A DNA stretch of 37,906 nucleotides, taken from an uncultured Prevotellaceae bacterium. Its GTDB lineage: Bacteria; Bacteroidota; Bacteroidia; Bacteroidales; Bacteroidaceae. The first letter of the stretch is position 1. The number at the start of each line of letters is the position of its first letter. The translations under genes and the position numbers were made by a program. The notes beneath the pieces were generated by a model, which saw only the letters and a list, made by a program, of their open reading frames with translations, was not told where the DNA came from and did no database searches. The DNA lies in assembly GCA_900318305.1 (NCBI GenBank), contig ONKB01000046.1, positions 1 through 37,906 on the forward strand, in the 5' to 3' direction. Below are positions 8,258 to 16,068 of the stretch, one piece after another.

Positions 8258-9563
8258 CTCACTTTACTTCAACCCCGAATACGAATGCCTGTCACGCGAG
8301 GAGATTGAGAAACTTCAGTTGGAACGTCTCCAGGCAACAGTGAGGCATTGTATGAACTCGCCGTTTTACAAAAAACGGTTTGAGGAGATGAATCTCAAGC
8401 CTGAGGATATCAAGACTTTGGCAGATGTACGCAAGCTGCCGTTCACGACCAAACAGGATTTGAGGGATACCTATCCTTTCGGCATTGCCAGTGTCCCTTT
8501 GCGCCAGTGTGTACGCCTCCATTCCTCAAGTGGTACGACGGGCAATCCTACCGTTATCCTTCACACCAAAAAAGACCTGGACGAGTGGGCAAACCAGGTT
8601 GCCAGAAATCTGTGGATGGTCGGGCTCCGTCCGGACGACGTGTTCCAGAATTCCTCTGGTTACGGCATGTTTACCGGTGGTCTTGGTTTCCAGTATGGTG
8701 CTGAGAAACTGGGTATGCTTACTGTTCCCGCAGCGGCAGGCAACTCTTTGCGTCAAATCAAATTCATCACAGACTTTGGAACGACAGCCCTCCATGCTGT
8801 ACCCTCATATGTCACGCGTCTTTATGAAGTGATGCAGGCTAATGGAGTTGACCCCCGCAAGGATACCAAACTGAAAGTATTGGCTATTGGCGCAGAGCCT
8901 CATTCTGAGGAGCAGCGTCAGCGTATAGAGAATATGCTGGGTGTAAAGGCATATAATTCTTTTGGTATGTCTGAGATGTGCGGTCCCGGTGTGGGCTTTG
9001 AATGTAAGGAGCAGAATGGTCTGCATTTCTGGGAAGACTATTATATAGTGGAAATTGTCAATCCCGATACCCTTGAGCCTGTTCCCGATGGTGAAATAGG
9101 TGAGTTGGTACTCACTACGCTCTGCCGCGAGGCGATGCCGTTACTGCGCTACCGCACCCGCGACCTTACCCGTGTGTTGGGTCGTACTTGTCCGTGTGGG
9201 CGTAACCATGTAAGGTTAGACCGTATGCGTGGAAGGTCTGACGACATGATTGTATTGCGTGGCGTCAATATATTCCCTATCCAAATAGAGAAAATCCTGA
9301 TGAATTTCCCCGAACTGGCAAACAACTATCTGATAACGCTGACAACCGATGAGGACAACGACAACATGACCGTGGAGGTTGAACTGGAGGAACTCTTTAC
9401 CGACGACTATCAGCGCCTTAAAGACTTGGAGAAACGCATCAAGCATGACCTCAAGGATGAAATACTTCTGACACCTTATGTCAAGCTGGTTCCTAAAGGC
9501 TCCCTCCCTGTGTCAGAAGGAAAGGCAGTAAGAGTTATTGACAAAAGAAAAGTATACCAATAA
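8247..9563 (+). CDS. paaK: Phenylacetate-CoA ligase, second copy
   Basis: A second AMP-forming aryl-CoA ligase, 438 residues, with the same layout as the copy at 2792 but clearly diverged. The P-loop is SSGTTGNP (94-101), where the first copy has Lys in place of this Asn. The substrate-pocket stretch also differs: 'SSGYGMFTGGLGFQYGAEKLG' in pieces, against 'SYGYGLFTGGLGAHDGAALRG' in the first copy. 'FGMSEMCGPGVGFEC', CPCG, 'GRSDDMIVLRGVNIFPIQIE' and the C-terminal domain are intact. It starts with ATG inside the end of the aminotransferase gene, so translation is probably coupled. It is more likely to have a different acyl specificity than to be redundant, since both copies keep all other motifs. 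Confidence 0.92.
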   Translation: MENNSLYFNPEYECLSREEIEKLQLERLQATVRHCMNSPFYKKRFEEMNLKPEDIKTLADVRKLPFTTKQDLRDTYPFGIASVPLRQCVRLHSSSGTTGNPTVILHTKKDLDEWANQVARNLWMVGLRPDDVFQNSSGYGMFTGGLGFQYGAEKLGMLTVPAAAGNSLRQIKFITDFGTTALHAVPSYVTRLYEVMQANGVDPRKDTKLKVLAIGAEPHSEEQRQRIENMLGVKAYNSFGMSEMCGPGVGFECKEQNGLHFWEDYYIVEIVNPDTLEPVPDGEIGELVLTTLCREAMPLLRYRTRDLTRVLGRTCPCGRNHVRLDRMRGRSDDMIVLRGVNIFPIQIEKILMNFPELANNYLITLTTDEDNDNMTVEVELEELFTDDYQRLKDLEKRIKHDLKDEILLTPYVKLVPKGSLPVSEGKAVRVIDKRKVYQ

Positions 9564-9565
9564 TT

Positions 9566-9988
9566 ATGACTATCAAGCAATTATCCATTTTTATAGAGAA
9601 TAAGAGCGGGACGCTGATTAAAGTTCTCGACAAGTTGAGCAAGGCAGGCATACAGATCATAGCCAGTACTGTTGCCGACACAAAAGGTTTCGGTATATAC
9701 AGAATCCTCTGCGATAATCCGTTGCAAGCATACATGCTCCTGAAAGAAGACGACATCAATATCCAGCTTACCGATGTCATTGCCTTGAGCATTGACGACA
9801 CACCAGGCATGGCTGCCCAGGCAGTACAGAAGATATCCAAATCGGGTGTCAATATACTGTATCTCTATTCTTTCCTGTGGAAAGGGAAGGGAGTGCTGGT
9901 ATTCCGTACCGATGATAACGACAAGGCAATGGAGACGATTACCCTCAACAAGATGAACGCCCTGTCGGAGATGGACCTCAAGGCATAA
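9566..9988 (+). CDS. Tandem ACT-domain protein
   Basis: A 140-residue protein made of two ACT modules. The first is 'IKQLSIFIENKSGTLIKVLDKLSKAGIQI' onward (residues 3-70) and the second is 'DVIALSIDDTPGMAAQAVQKISKSGVNILYLYSF' onward (71-130). ACT domains bind amino acids to control enzymes. Proteins of this exact form are regularly encoded beside iorAB/paaK in anaerobes, so it probably senses an aromatic or branched amino acid and controls the ligase or oxidoreductase; the target has not been shown. It starts two bases after paaK stops, which implies tight coupling. Confidence 0.87.
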   Translation: MTIKQLSIFIENKSGTLIKVLDKLSKAGIQIIASTVADTKGFGIYRILCDNPLQAYMLLKEDDINIQLTDVIALSIDDTPGMAAQAVQKISKSGVNILYLYSFLWKGKGVLVFRTDDNDKAMETITLNKMNALSEMDLKA

Positions 9989-9998
9989 AGGCACATTC

Positions 9999-10412
9999 AT
10001 GACCTTGTTGGAAAGATTGAATCGGGACGATCATTTCGCCCGTAGTATCGGTGCTCGCCTCACAGAGGTAAAGGTGGGATATGCTCGTGCCGAGCTTGAT
10101 GTGACAGATACCCATCTCAATGGTGCCGGAATATGTCAGGGCGGTGTCATCTACACCTTGTCTGACCTCGCTTTTGCCGCAGTCGCCAATTGTCACGGCA
10201 TATTGAGTCTGGGCATCTCCAATACCATAACCTTTATGCAGTCAGCCCGTCTGGGTGATCACCTTGTAGCGGAATGTACGGAGCAGTTAGACCATCATCG
10301 TCTGCCATATTGTGATATGAAGATAACCAATCAGAATGGGGAACTCATTGCGGCAATGACAGGTTTGGCATATCGTACAGGAAAAGAGTATTCCTACGAC
10401 ACCTTTATGTGA
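9999..10412 (+). CDS. paaI: PaaI-type hotdog acyl-CoA thioesterase
   Basis: This 137-residue hotdog-fold protein carries the PaaI core 'HLNGAGICQGGVIYTLSDLAFAAVAN' (in pieces, residues 38-63). The Asp of LSDLAFA is the catalytic acid and the QGG replaces the more common HGG. PaaI enzymes cleave (hydroxy)phenylacetyl-CoA to free CoA trapped on dead-end esters. Here it could either release arylacetate made by IorAB or recycle CoA when the ligases over-run. It starts 10 bases after the ACT gene and its stop shares a base with the next ATG (TGATG). Confidence 0.87.
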   Translation: MTLLERLNRDDHFARSIGARLTEVKVGYARAELDVTDTHLNGAGICQGGVIYTLSDLAFAAVANCHGILSLGISNTITFMQSARLGDHLVAECTEQLDHHRLPYCDMKITNQNGELIAAMTGLAYRTGKEYSYDTFM

Positions 10413-11161
10413 TGAAGGTAACATTGTTGCAACAGGATATAGTCTGGGCGAATCCGGCAGCAAACAGGGCTGCCGCAGGAAAAGCCATTGAAGCAGCCCC
10501 ACCAAGTGACCTGTATGTCCTTCCCGAGATGTGGAGCACTGGCTTTGCCGTTCAACCAGAAGGCATTGCCGAACCAGAGCAGAGTGAGAGTCTGCAATGG
10601 ATGCAGGATATAGCCAGTAGGATGGATGCCGCCATTGCCGGCAGTATAGGTGTTTGTACGGAAGAAGGCTACCGCAACCGTCTGTATTTTGTAAAGCCAG
10701 GAGGTGATATGGCCTTTTATGATAAGCACCATCTTTTTGGCTATGGTGGTGAGCATCTGCACTATACGGCTGGTCAGGAACGCATCGTAGAGGAATGGCG
10801 GGGAGTGAGATTCCTCCTTCAAGTGTGCTATGACTTGCGTTTTCCTGTTTGGTCACGCAGCCGGGAGGACTATGATGCCATTATTTATGTGGCGAATTGG
10901 CCGACATCCCGTCAGGAGGCATGGCGCACGTTGCTGAAGGCCCGTGCCATAGAAAACCAGTGCTATGTTCTGGGAGTCAACCGTGTAGGAACAGACCCTA
11001 TCTGTCAATATAGTGGCGGAACGGCATTTGTTGACCCCTATGGACGGGCTGAGGAATGTTCCGATAATGAAGTCGCTGCTTTGACAGCAGAAATCAATAT
11101 GGAAAGACTGAATGATTTCCGCCGGAAATTTCCTGTACTTAAAGACCGTGACAACTGGTAA
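10412..11161 (+). CDS. Nitrilase-superfamily amidase, probable omega-amidase
   Basis: A 249-residue carbon-nitrogen hydrolase with the full catalytic triad: E39 (VLPEMWSTGF), K105 (YDKHHLFGYGGE) and C139 (LQVCYDLRFPVWSR). The sequence pattern is that of the YafV/Nit2 omega-amidases, which hydrolyse 2-oxoglutaramate (the oxo-acid left when glutamine donates its amino group) to 2-oxoglutarate and ammonia. A GTG at 10409 could add one residue; the ATG at 10412, in a TGATG overlap with paaI, is preferred. It is the last gene of the arylacetate block. Its place beside an aminotransferase suggests it pulls glutamine-dependent transamination forward; the substrate is inferred. Confidence 0.85.
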   Translation: MKVTLLQQDIVWANPAANRAAAGKAIEAAPPSDLYVLPEMWSTGFAVQPEGIAEPEQSESLQWMQDIASRMDAAIAGSIGVCTEEGYRNRLYFVKPGGDMAFYDKHHLFGYGGEHLHYTAGQERIVEEWRGVRFLLQVCYDLRFPVWSRSREDYDAIIYVANWPTSRQEAWRTLLKARAIENQCYVLGVNRVGTDPICQYSGGTAFVDPYGRAEECSDNEVAALTAEINMERLNDFRRKFPVLKDRDNW

Positions 11162-11245
11162 AACAGAATGAAAGCCTGTTCAACCAGATTTTCTTCTAAA
11201 CTCTTAACTCTAAGCTATAACTCCCTTGCTCTGATGGAGAGAGGG

Positions 11246-12511
11246 TCACTTCAAAGGCGGAAAAAACTGAGCGCAGAGCTTGTCCTGAAACAGTTGGGCA
11301 TCTGCTATCGGGATATGCTTGTTCATGATGGAGAAACAGACAAGGTGTCCGTTGCTGCCTTGGAAATATCCGCTTAATGTGCTGATGCCGTTTTCACGGG
11401 TCAGCGTGCCTGTCTTGGCAATAATCTTTCCCTTGGTGCGGGGACGGGTCATGCGGCAGAGTAGGGTGCCGTCGGTACCGCTCATGGGGAGAGTGCGCCG
11501 GGCAACCTCATAGATATCGTGATTCTGATGGGCATAGCGCAAAAGATCGATTATGAGCGATGGGGTTAGGGCGTTGTGTATGCACATGCCACAGCCGTCA
11601 TGAATGACTGCACAGCAGTCGGTACGGCAGATTTCCTCCCGGATAAACTGACGCAGGTAATTCATGCCTGTCCCTCTTAAGGAGTCTGTCCTTCCTGTGT
11701 ACCTGCCCAGAGGATAGAGCATGCTCTCAGATTTCTCATTGGCACTATTTTTCCACATAAGCTGTACAACATCCTCAATAGGTGTCTGCAAGAGTGCAAT
11801 GCGCCGGGCTGTCCTGGGTATCTTTCCCCAACACAGCTGGCTGTCGCTAAAGGAGACACCCTGCAAGCGAATGAGGTATTTGAGTTCTTGTTCTATGCGC
11901 TTGGTGCCTTGATAGAAGAAACCGAATTTACTGCGTTTGAGGTCTCCGGGAATCCAATGCTCCTCATGCTGTGGATATTCATCAACTCCAAGATCAAGAA
12001 TCAGTTTTCCCTCGATGCGTCGGATGCCTTTGTCACGGATTTTCCTGAACAGTTGCGGCAACTCGTAAGAAGTGACTATGGGGTCGTATCCGCCATACAC
12101 AATAAGGTCGCCTTTAAGTATGCCGTTTCTGACAGAGCCGTTGATGCATATCTGTGTATTGAACTTGTAGCGTGTGCTGAGGCGGTGAAGCAAAGCGATG
12201 CCTGTCAGCAGTTTCATACATGAGGCTGGTGGCATGAGGCTGTCTTTGCGGTATTCGTATACCGCTTTCTCTGCTGTGATGTCGTAGAGGTAGAAGGCGA
12301 GGAGAGAATCCATGGGGCGGCTCTCGATGAAGTCAGCCACTCGCTGCCTGAGGCTGTCGTCAATGGATAACTCGGTAGGTTGTGTCCTGAGTGCCGTGGC
12401 GGAAGTCTGGTCCTTCCTGCCGTTGCAACTGATGGTTAGCATCAGTATGATACCCAGACAAATGACAGACAATAATTTGGTTTTAAGGTATAGCATATTG
12501 TATTTGCTCAT
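11246..12511 (-). CDS. dacB: D-alanyl-D-alanine carboxypeptidase/endopeptidase (PBP4 family, S13), lipoprotein
   Basis: A 421-residue penicillin-binding protein that trims or cleaves peptidoglycan stem peptides in the periplasm. The three active-site motifs are present: SxxK as SCMK (S97-K100, in 'MPPASCMKLLTG'), SxN as SAN (256-258) and KTG (366-368, 'AKTGTL'). The N-terminus is a lipoprotein signal with Cys 29 in LTISC, so it is probably membrane-anchored. DGCGM (305-309) replaces the usual DGSGL, and the protein is shorter than E. coli PBP4 (477 aa). It converges on the nitrilase gene. Upstream, TAATTTTG (12523-12530, minus strand) is a possible -7 box with a very short leader. Confidence 0.88.
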   Translation of the reverse strand: MSKYNMLYLKTKLLSVICLGIILMLTISCNGRKDQTSATALRTQPTELSIDDSLRQRVADFIESRPMDSLLAFYLYDITAEKAVYEYRKDSLMPPASCMKLLTGIALLHRLSTRYKFNTQICINGSVRNGILKGDLIVYGGYDPIVTSYELPQLFRKIRDKGIRRIEGKLILDLGVDEYPQHEEHWIPGDLKRSKFGFFYQGTKRIEQELKYLIRLQGVSFSDSQLCWGKIPRTARRIALLQTPIEDVVQLMWKNSANEKSESMLYPLGRYTGRTDSLRGTGMNYLRQFIREEICRTDCCAVIHDGCGMCIHNALTPSLIIDLLRYAHQNHDIYEVARRTLPMSGTDGTLLCRMTRPRTKGKIIAKTGTLTRENGISTLSGYFQGSNGHLVCFSIMNKHIPIADAQLFQDKLCAQFFPPLK

Positions 12512-12569
12512 GATATTAATTACAAAATTAATATAAAATTACTAACTTTACGGGGAAAACAATACAGCT

Positions 12570-14252
12570 ATGTTGCAGATAAGATGTAAGAACAACAATA
12601 CAACCAAGAGTTTTCCCGAGGGCTCTACGCTGCTGGAGGTGCTGAAGGAGTATCCTGAACTGAAATTCAGATATCCTGTTGTCTGTGCCAAAGTCAACAA
12701 CAAGATGCAAGGACTCAAGTTCCGCTTATATCAGAACCGGGATGTAGAGTTTGTTGACATGAGTGACCCGTCTGGCAGAAGGGTTTACATCCGTTCTCTA
12801 TGTTTTGTCCTGTATAAAGCTACTACCGATGTCTTTCCCGGCAGTAAACTGTTTATAGAGCATCCTATCTCCAGAGGATATTACTGTAATTTTCATAAGG
12901 CCGACAGTTCTCCGCTGACTGTGGCCGATATTGAGAAGATCCGTGCGAGAATGCGCAGGATTATCAAGCTTGACATGCCCTTCAGGCGGAACGAGACTCC
13001 CACAGAGGAGGCTATCCGCATTTTCCGTGAGAGGGGATTCTCTGACAAAGTCAAGCTGTTGGAGACCAATGGTCAGGTGTATTGCGACTACTATACTCTT
13101 GGTGATACCGTTGACTATTATTATGGTGCGCTCCTTCCTTCAGCAGGCTATCTGAAACTATGGAAGCTCCAGAGTTACAACGACGGCCTTCTTCTTCAGG
13201 TACCCGACAGGCAGAATCCAGGCAAGATAGCCAAGGTGGAGGCCCAGCCCAAGGCATTTGAGGCTTTCTCCGAGTATCTGAAGTGGAATATTATCATGCA
13301 CCTCAACTATGTAGGCGATGTGAACAAGGCAACCTTGAGAGGCAGGGCATCCGAACTGATTCAGGTGAGCGAGGCGTTGCAGGAGAGGAAAATCGTGCAG
13401 ATAGCCGAGGAGATAGACCGCCGCTATCATGCTCATGAGAATTATGTCCGTGTGGTGCTGATAACCGGTCCGTCCAGTTCGGGCAAGACAACATTCTGTA
13501 AACGCCTTGAGATTCAGTTGCTGGCTTGTGGCTTGCGGCCTATGACATTTTCTACCGATGACTATTTCGTTAACAGGGTAGATACGCCCAAGCTGCCCAA
13601 TGGCCAATATGACTTTGACAATATTGCTGCTGTGGACCGCAAGACGATGGAGAGGGATTTGAAAGCCCTCCTGGCAGGCAAGGAGGTGGAAGTGCCGGAA
13701 TACAACTTTACCCTTGGCAAACGAGAGTATAAAGGCAAGAAACTGAAGATGGGCGAAGACCGTGTACTGATTATAGAGGGCATCCATGCGCTGAACCCCA
13801 AACTGACTGCCCAGATACCTGACCATCTGAAGTTCAGGATTTATGTGTCCACGCTGACAACTGTATCGCTGGATTCCCATAATTGGATTCCTACACGCGA
13901 CAACCGTCTGCTGCGTCGCATTATCCGGGATTACAACAAAGGTGCGTTCACGGCAAGGGAGACTATATCGCAATGGCCTTCTGTGTGCCAGGCTGAGCAA
14001 AAATGGATTTTTCCTTATTCGGAGAATGCCGATGTGATGTTCAACTCTGCTTTGAATATAGAGTTCGCTGTGTTGCGCAACTATGCGGAGCCTATCCTGG
14101 CAACTGTACCCCGGAATTGTCCTGAGTATAGTGAGGCTTACCGGTTACTGAAATTCATCCATTACTTTACGCCTATACCCGACAATGAGATTCCACCAAC
14201 GAGTATCATGCGAGAATTCGTGGGCGGTTCCAGCTTCAAGTATAAAAAGTAA
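12570..14252 (+). CDS. TGS-domain nucleoside (uridine-like) kinase
   Basis: A 560-residue fusion. Residues 1-60 are a TGS-like domain (LQIRCKNNNTTKSFPEGSTL). About 60-260 resembles the second additional domain of threonyl/alanyl-tRNA synthetases. From about 290 there is a phosphoribulokinase/uridine kinase domain with Walker A GPSSSGKT (300-307), 'FSTDDYFVNR' and 'VLIIEGIHALNPKLT'. It would phosphorylate a nucleoside or another small hydroxyl substrate. The same architecture is common in Bacteroidetes, usually annotated 'nucleoside kinase'; its true substrate is not known to me. No ThrRS catalytic domain is present, so it is not a synthetase. It stands alone between a divergent dacB and a strong bidirectional terminator. 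Confidence 0.85.
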   Translation: MLQIRCKNNNTTKSFPEGSTLLEVLKEYPELKFRYPVVCAKVNNKMQGLKFRLYQNRDVEFVDMSDPSGRRVYIRSLCFVLYKATTDVFPGSKLFIEHPISRGYYCNFHKADSSPLTVADIEKIRARMRRIIKLDMPFRRNETPTEEAIRIFRERGFSDKVKLLETNGQVYCDYYTLGDTVDYYYGALLPSAGYLKLWKLQSYNDGLLLQVPDRQNPGKIAKVEAQPKAFEAFSEYLKWNIIMHLNYVGDVNKATLRGRASELIQVSEALQERKIVQIAEEIDRRYHAHENYVRVVLITGPSSSGKTTFCKRLEIQLLACGLRPMTFSTDDYFVNRVDTPKLPNGQYDFDNIAAVDRKTMERDLKALLAGKEVEVPEYNFTLGKREYKGKKLKMGEDRVLIIEGIHALNPKLTAQIPDHLKFRIYVSTLTTVSLDSHNWIPTRDNRLLRRIIRDYNKGAFTARETISQWPSVCQAEQKWIFPYSENADVMFNSALNIEFAVLRNYAEPILATVPRNCPEYSEAYRLLKFIHYFTPIPDNEIPPTSIMREFVGGSSFKYKK

Positions 14253-14275
14253 GGGATAAGAGTAGAGAATAAGTC

Positions 14276-14309
14276 ATAAGCCCCATCAGGTATTTCTGAT
14301 GGGGCTTAT
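14276..14309. terminator. Bidirectional terminator between convergent genes
   Basis: ATAAGCCCCATCAG (14276-14289) and CTGATGGGGCTTAT (14296-14309) form a perfect 14-bp stem with a 6-base loop. It lies in the 81-base gap between the nucleoside kinase (plus) and the phosphatase (minus), as expected for a shared terminator. Confidence 0.85.
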
Positions 14310-14333
14310 TATCAAGTTTCTTTTGAACTCCTG

Positions 14334-14825
14334 TTAATGGAGATGGTTTTTCTTCTTTAAAGTCTCAAGGAGTCCTGCGCAAGCATCCTCTATCAAGTCA
14401 AGTACATATTCAAAATGTTCTACCCCACCATAGTAGGGGTCGGGGATGGTATTTTCTTGCGGATGATGGCACAGGTATTCAGCCAGATAGTGTACCTTCT
14501 GCATCTCCTTGTCGTTGTGTGCCATGTGCTTGATGTCGGCATAGTTTTCCTCGTCCATCACCAGGATCATGTCGAAATGGTCAAAGTCGCTCTGAGCATC
14601 AAATTGCCGTCCGCGGTGCATCAGGGCATATCTCCTGTCGGCTGCATGGGAACGCATGCGAGGGTCGGGCAATTCTCCGATGTGCCATCCGCCGATACCG
14701 GCAGAGTCGATGAAGATGCGTCCGCTGAGCCCTTCGCGGTCAACAAGCTCCTGCATAATGCCATGGGCCGCAGGCGAACGGCAGATATTCCCAAGGCATA
14801 CAAATAACAGTCTTATCTTGTCCAT
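14334..14825 (-). CDS. Low-molecular-weight protein-tyrosine phosphatase
   Basis: A 163-residue cytoplasmic phosphatase with the CX5RS active site at C10-R16-S17 (VCLGNICRSP) and the general acid D129 in IPDPYYGG, both intact. In many bacteria such enzymes reverse tyrosine phosphorylation of Wzc-type capsule export kinases; no kinase or capsule gene is in this window, so the partner is unknown. It is the last minus-strand gene before the shared terminator. A hairpin separates it from mtlD, so it may be expressed partly by read-through. Confidence 0.9.
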   Translation of the reverse strand: MDKIRLLFVCLGNICRSPAAHGIMQELVDREGLSGRIFIDSAGIGGWHIGELPDPRMRSHAADRRYALMHRGRQFDAQSDFDHFDMILVMDEENYADIKHMAHNDKEMQKVHYLAEYLCHHPQENTIPDPYYGGVEHFEYVLDLIEDACAGLLETLKKKNHLH

Positions 14826-14834
14826 AATATAATT

Positions 14835-14866
14835 AGGTCCTTAAATGCCAAGACATTTAAGGACCT
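14835..14866 (-). terminator. Hairpin after mtlD
   Basis: AGGTCCTTAAATG (14835-14847) and CATTTAAGGACCT (14854-14866) form a perfect 13-bp stem with a 6-base loop in the 53-base gap between mtlD and the phosphatase. On the minus strand it is followed by AATTATATT, a poor T-run, so termination may be partial. Confidence 0.7.
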
Positions 14867-14878
14867 GTTATGGAGATA

Positions 14879-16033
14879 TTATTTTGCGAATGTCAGCACC
14901 TTGTCGTAGGCATCTTTGATTTCGCCGACAACAGGGTCATTGGCCTGGAGGCCGGTAAACTTGACAATGGTCTTTTCCAGACCGTCGTTCTTGATGCCTT
15001 CGGCAATCTCAACGCTCTGGGGATCATCAGGATTGTTGAAACGCAGGGCACCGCCGGCAGCGAGCAAAAGCTTGTCGTAAGGCAGACCGAATCCCTTGGC
15101 GGTCAGCATGGGGAGAATGATGCGGTCATTGGGTGCCAGTTTCCTGCCAGGCTCACGGCCAACACGGTTACACTCATCCTTCAGGTAAGGATTCTGGAAA
15201 CGCTTGAGGATTTTCTCGATATAGGCGAAATGAGCCTCATGGTCAAAACCGAACTTCCTGACAAGGCCTTCGCCGCTTTGCTGCATGGCAGCCTTGACGA
15301 CAGCGTAAATCTCTGGGTCGGCAATACTCTCGTTAATGGTCTGGTAACCACGTATCTTGCCGAGATAGGCAGCTGTGGCATGTCCTGTGTTAAGTGTGAA
15401 CAGTTTGCGCTCAAGGTATGCCTCAAGGTTGTCCACAAGCGTCATGCCCTTGATGACAGGTATCTCTCCGACGAAAGAGGCTTTTTCCACGTCCCACTCA
15501 AAATACTCCTCAACAGCGACATCAAGAGGAACTTCACAATGAACAGGCGGAACGATACGGTCCACGGCAGCATCGGGGAAACCGACATGGGTTTTTGCCC
15601 ATGCAGCGGTATCTTCATCCAGCTGCGCAAATACCAGTTCCTTTAACTGTGAGGTGGCACGGATGCCATTTTCGCAGGCAATGACATTGAGCGGAGTTTC
15701 AACATTTTTCTCCTTGCGAGCCTTGAGGCCCTTGGCGATAGTGGGTGCGACAAACTTCAGAATGCGTAAGCCTACAGCAGTAGTGATGATGCTGGCTTCA
15801 GTAACAGCCTGGACGGCATTGTCGCTGCCTGAATTGACTGCGGAGATACCCTTGATATCCACATCATATTTGTTGGTATCCATGACGTGCACGGTATATG
15901 CCTTGCGCTCGTTGATCTGGTTCAGCAGTTCTTCAACGACATCTGCGAAAATTACCTCATAACCTGCTTCTGCGAGGACAGCGCCGATAAAACCTCTGCC
16001 GATGTTACCGGCGCCAAATTGTATTGCTTTCAT
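14879..16033 (-). CDS. mtlD: Mannitol-1-phosphate 5-dehydrogenase
   Basis: A 384-residue NAD-dependent polyol-phosphate dehydrogenase (fructose-6-phosphate to or from mannitol-1-phosphate). The dinucleotide motif GAGNIGRG is at 7-14, and the family catalytic set K210-x4-N215-x2-H218 (KLFTLNTGH) is intact. Length matches E. coli MtlD (382 aa). No mannitol PTS or mannitol-1-phosphatase is nearby. Instead it follows glpQ by 35 bases and the GlpT-like transporter, so its substrate may come from an imported polyol phosphate or it may make mannitol-1-phosphate from fructose-6-phosphate. Another polyol phosphate remains possible. Confidence 0.87.
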   Translation of the reverse strand: MKAIQFGAGNIGRGFIGAVLAEAGYEVIFADVVEELLNQINERKAYTVHVMDTNKYDVDIKGISAVNSGSDNAVQAVTEASIITTAVGLRILKFVAPTIAKGLKARKEKNVETPLNVIACENGIRATSQLKELVFAQLDEDTAAWAKTHVGFPDAAVDRIVPPVHCEVPLDVAVEEYFEWDVEKASFVGEIPVIKGMTLVDNLEAYLERKLFTLNTGHATAAYLGKIRGYQTINESIADPEIYAVVKAAMQQSGEGLVRKFGFDHEAHFAYIEKILKRFQNPYLKDECNRVGREPGRKLAPNDRIILPMLTAKGFGLPYDKLLLAAGGALRFNNPDDPQSVEIAEGIKNDGLEKTIVKFTGLQANDPVVGEIKDAYDKVLTFAK

Positions 16034-16068
16034 TCTTCTTTATTAATTACGGTTTATGGTTGTGTGAA

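Noticed and set aside
11168..11377. 69-residue open frame after the nitrilase gene
   Set aside because: It overlaps the end of dacB on the other strand and shows no conserved pattern.
12931..13155. Alternative plus-strand frame inside the nucleoside kinase gene
   Set aside because: It is short and lacks motifs, and the host frame is continuous with an intact P-loop.
14870..15646. 258-residue open frame on the plus strand
   Set aside because: It is antisense to mtlD, whose NAD motif and catalytic K-N-H set are intact; the antisense product has no recognisable fold.
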